A DNA stretch of 7,745 nucleotides from contig JBDUED010000123.1 of NCBI GenBank assembly GCA_040002595.1, positions 1 through 7,745 on the forward strand. The letters run 5' to 3'. Source of the stretch: Dokdonella_A sp040002595. Lineage in GTDB: Bacteria; Pseudomonadota; Gammaproteobacteria; Xanthomonadales; Rhodanobacteraceae. The position numbers and the translations under genes were made by a program. The notes beneath the pieces were generated by a model. That model saw nothing but the letters and a program-made list of their open reading frames with translations. It ran no database searches and was not told where the DNA came from. Below are positions 5,476 through 7,745 of the stretch, in pieces. The stretch's first letter is position 1, and every line of letters starts with the position of its first letter.

Positions 5476-7745
5476 TTAAACAGTCGTCGGGTTCGGCTTT
5501 TCCGGATCGAGCTTCCACAGCTTGATCGCCCGCGCCACATCTTCGGGTTTCATCTTGCCCTCGGCCGCGAGCGCGGCAATCGCCGCCTGCGCAATCCAGT
5601 AGCGGTCGACCTCGAAGAAACTGCGCAGATTCGCACGCGTGTCGCTGCGGCCGAAACCGTCGGTGCCAAGGACGACATAACGCTTGGACTGCGGCATGAA
5701 TGCCCGGATCTGGTCGGCGTATTCGCGCACGTAATCGGTCGCGGCAATCGCCGGGCCCGCGCGGTTGTCGAGACATGAGGCGACGTGCGATATGCGCGGT
5801 TTGCTGTCCAGCGGATGCAGGCGGTTCCAGCGTTCAGTGTCGAAACCGTCGCGACGAAGCTCAGTGAAGCTCGGGCACGACCAGATGTCGCTGGCGACCC
5901 CGAAGTCCTTATCCAGCAATTGGGCCGCTTCGATTACTTCGCGCAGGATCGTGCCGGAACCGAGCAGTTGCACGCGCGGGCGCGTGTCCTTCTTTGATTT
6001 CGACGCAACCGTTGAACGCGCGCCTGCCGATGCGGCGCTCTCGACTGTTGTGCCGGCTGTCGCGCGTGTTTCCTTCGGCGCCGGTGCCTCGATGTCGCCG
6101 ACTGTGCTGTTGCCCGGCTTGTCGCTTTTCGCAGCCGCGGTCGGCGTGCCAGGCGGTAGCGGCGCGTCCGCATCGCGCAGCAAATACATGCCCTTGATGA
6201 TGTCCGCTTCCGCACCCGCTGGCATATCCGGATGCGCGTAGTTTTCGTTCATCACGGTGACGTAGTAGTAGACGTCTTCCTGCTCCTGCAGCATGCGCCG
6301 CGCGCCGTCTTGCAGGATCACCGCCACTTCATACGAAAACGTCGGATCGTAGGCGCGGCAATTGGGGATCGCGCCGGCCATCAGATGCGACTGGCCATCC
6401 TCGTGTTGCAGGCCTTCGCCATTCAAGGTGGTGCGCCCGGCGGTGCCCCCGACGAGGAATCCGCGCGCACGCATGTCGCCGGCGGCCCAGCACAGGTCGC
6501 CGACGCGCTGAAAGCCGAACATCGAGTAATAAATGTAAAACGGGAGCATCGGTACGTTGCTGATCGAGTAACTCGACCCCGCCGCCATCCACGCCGACAT
6601 CGCGCCCGGTTCGCTGATGCCTTCCTGCAGTACCTGACCCTTCTGGTCTTCGCGGTAATACATGAGTTGATCCGCATCGACCGGCTTGTACTTCTGCCCA
6701 AACGGCGCGTAGATGCCGATCTGGCGGAACATGCCTTCCATGCCGAATGTGCGCGCCTCGTCGGCGACGATCGGCACCAGATGCGGGGCCAGCTCCTTGT
6801 TGCGCAAGAGCAGGTTCATGCCGCGCACAAAGGCCATCGTGGTGGAGATTTCGCGCTCGCCGGTGCCTTTGGTGATCTGCTCGAAAGCCGACAGATCCGG
6901 TACTGCGATCGATGTACTCTTGCGCCGGCGCTGCGGCAGGAAACCGCCGAGCGCGCGACGACGTTCGAGCATGTACTGCACTTCCGGCGAATCCTTGCCC
7001 GGGTGGTAGTACGGCACGTCGGCGAGCTTGTCGTCGGCAATCGGAATCTGGAAGCGGTCGCGGAACGCGCGCACTGAATCGGCGTCGAGTTTCTTTTGCT
7101 GATGGGTCGGGTTCTGCGATTCACCAGCCGAACCCATGCCATAGCCCTTGACCGTCTTGGCCAGGATCACGGTCGGCATGCCCTGCGTATTGACCGCCTG
7201 GTGATAGGCCGCATAAACCTTGTGCGGGTCGTGACCACCGCGGTTGAGGCGCCAGATGTCGTCGTCGGACAGGCTCGCGACCAGCTCGCGCGTCTCCGGA
7301 TACTTGCCGAAGAAATGTTCGCGCGTGTAGGCGCCACCGAAGGCCTTGCAGTTCTGGTATTCGCCGTCGACGGTTTCCATCATCAGCTTGCGCAATTTTC
7401 CGGACGTATCGCGCGCGAGCAGCGGATCCCAGTAGCTGCCCCAGACCACTTTGAGCACGTTCCAATCGGCGCCGCGGAAATTGCCTTCCAGTTCCTGGAT
7501 GATCTTGCCGTTGCCGCGCACCGGGCCATCGAGGCGCTGCAGGTTGCAGTTGACGACGAAGATCAGGTTGTCGAGTCCTTCGCGGCCGGCCAGCGAAATC
7601 GCTCCGAGCGATTCGGGCTCGTCGGTCTCGCCATCACCGAGGAAGCACCACACCTTGCGGTCGCTCTTGGGGACCAGGCCGCGGTGCTCAAGGTATTTCA
7701 TGAAGTGCGCCTGGTAGATCGCCTGCAAGGGGCCCAGACCCATCG
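5476..7745 (-). CDS. aceE: Pyruvate dehydrogenase E1 component, homodimeric type (N-terminus outside window)
   Basis: The visible 755 residues run from MGLGPLQAIYQAHF to ...NPTTV, with the stop at 5476-5478. They align nearly end to end, from memory, with E. coli AceE from about residue 194. The protein decarboxylates pyruvate with thiamine diphosphate (ThDP) and acetylates the lipoyl group of E2 in the cytoplasmic pyruvate dehydrogenase complex. The ThDP/metal motif GDGETDEPES...NCN is at residues 36-67 of the fragment. Catalytic-loop His214 corresponds to E. coli H407, Glu378 to the E571 that activates the cofactor, and His447 to H640, so the enzyme looks functional. The oddity is a stretch at fragment residues 525-590, about 66 residues rich in Ala, Thr, Ser, Pro and Lys, where E. 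coli has about 8 residues. Whole-protein length is estimated near 948 versus 887 residues. The start, promoter and any downstream aceF are not in view. Confidence 0.97.
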   Translation of the reverse strand, partial: MGLGPLQAIYQAHFMKYLEHRGLVPKSDRKVWCFLGDGETDEPESLGAISLAGREGLDNLIFVVNCNLQRLDGPVRGNGKIIQELEGNFRGADWNVLKVVWGSYWDPLLARDTSGKLRKLMMETVDGEYQNCKAFGGAYTREHFFGKYPETRELVASLSDDDIWRLNRGGHDPHKVYAAYHQAVNTQGMPTVILAKTVKGYGMGSAGESQNPTHQQKKLDADSVRAFRDRFQIPIADDKLADVPYYHPGKDSPEVQYMLERRRALGGFLPQRRRKSTSIAVPDLSAFEQITKGTGEREISTTMAFVRGMNLLLRNKELAPHLVPIVADEARTFGMEGMFRQIGIYAPFGQKYKPVDADQLMYYREDQKGQVLQEGISEPGAMSAWMAAGSSYSISNVPMLPFYIYYSMFGFQRVGDLCWAAGDMRARGFLVGGTAGRTTLNGEGLQHEDGQSHLMAGAIPNCRAYDPTFSYEVAVILQDGARRMLQEQEDVYYYVTVMNENYAHPDMPAGAEADIIKGMYLLRDADAPLPPGTPTAAAKSDKPGNSTVGDIEAPAPKETRATAGTTVESAASAGARSTVASKSKKDTRPRVQLLGSGTILREVIEAAQLLDKDFGVASDIWSCPSFTELRRDGFDTERWNRLHPLDSKPRISHVASCLDNRAGPAIAATDYVREYADQIRAFMPQSKRYVVLGTDGFGRSDTRANLRSFFEVDRYWIAQAAIAALAAEGKMKPEDVARAIKLWKLDPEKPNPTTV
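5974..6171 (-). other. Low-complexity insertion (linker) within AceE
   Basis: This segment codes fragment residues 525-590, between the conserved IIKGMYLLR and VQLLGSGTILREV. It contains ADAPLPPGTPTAAAK, then EAPAPKETRATAG, then a basic end SKSKKDTRPR. It is in frame, without stops, and conserved AceE sequence resumes on both sides, so it is an insertion and not a frameshift. It falls near the junction of the middle and C-terminal domains of the E1 fold. The Ala/Pro/Lys composition resembles the flexible linkers between lipoyl domains of E2, but there is no lipoyl-domain sequence here. Confidence 0.8.

Noticed and set aside
6232..7077. + strand open frame of about 281 residues opposite aceE
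   Set aside because: It is antisense to highly conserved AceE sequence and has an Arg/His/Val-rich composition, so it is a shadow frame.

Overview
This window looks like chromosomal DNA of a GC-rich gammaproteobacterium, most likely from the Xanthomonadales (Rhodanobacteraceae or Xanthomonadaceae). The inference rests on three things: strong G/C preference at third codon positions, a homodimeric AceE-type pyruvate dehydrogenase E1, and an intergenic REP-like repeat pair of a style I associate with that order (GTGGGAGCG...CGCGATGCTTT). No database search could be run, so the taxonomy is inference.

Layout, left to right. (1) The C-terminal part of a serine beta-lactamase/CubicO-type hydrolase on the + strand ends at 500 and starts before the window. 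(2) A large MscS-superfamily mechanosensitive channel on the - strand (552-2972) has a signal peptide, a coiled-coil periplasmic N-terminal region and many membrane helices. (3) A 148-base gap (2973-3120) holds two REP-like units in inverted orientation. (4) A phosphoesterase (phospholipase C/acid phosphatase-type) lipoprotein lies on the - strand (3121-4233). (5) A 270-base divergent intergenic region (4234-4503) holds a 9-bp dyad and possible leader stems. (6) A thioredoxin-reductase-like flavoprotein lies on the + strand (4504-5448). It keeps the CxxC but lacks the usual NADPH motif. (7) The C-terminal four-fifths of pyruvate dehydrogenase E1 (aceE) lies on the - strand (5476 to the right edge).

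The genes do not form one pathway. The phosphoesterase and the channel are both envelope proteins on one strand and could be co-transcribed, with the REP pair between them. The flavoprotein is divergent from the phosphoesterase and convergent with aceE, leaving only 27 bases between the last two stop codons. No tRNA, rRNA, CRISPR, insertion sequence or phage gene is visible.

I found no new multi-gene system. The observations most worth a second look are a roughly 60-residue Ala/Thr/Ser/Pro/Lys-rich insertion inside AceE, and the degenerate pyridine-nucleotide site of the thioredoxin-reductase-like protein.
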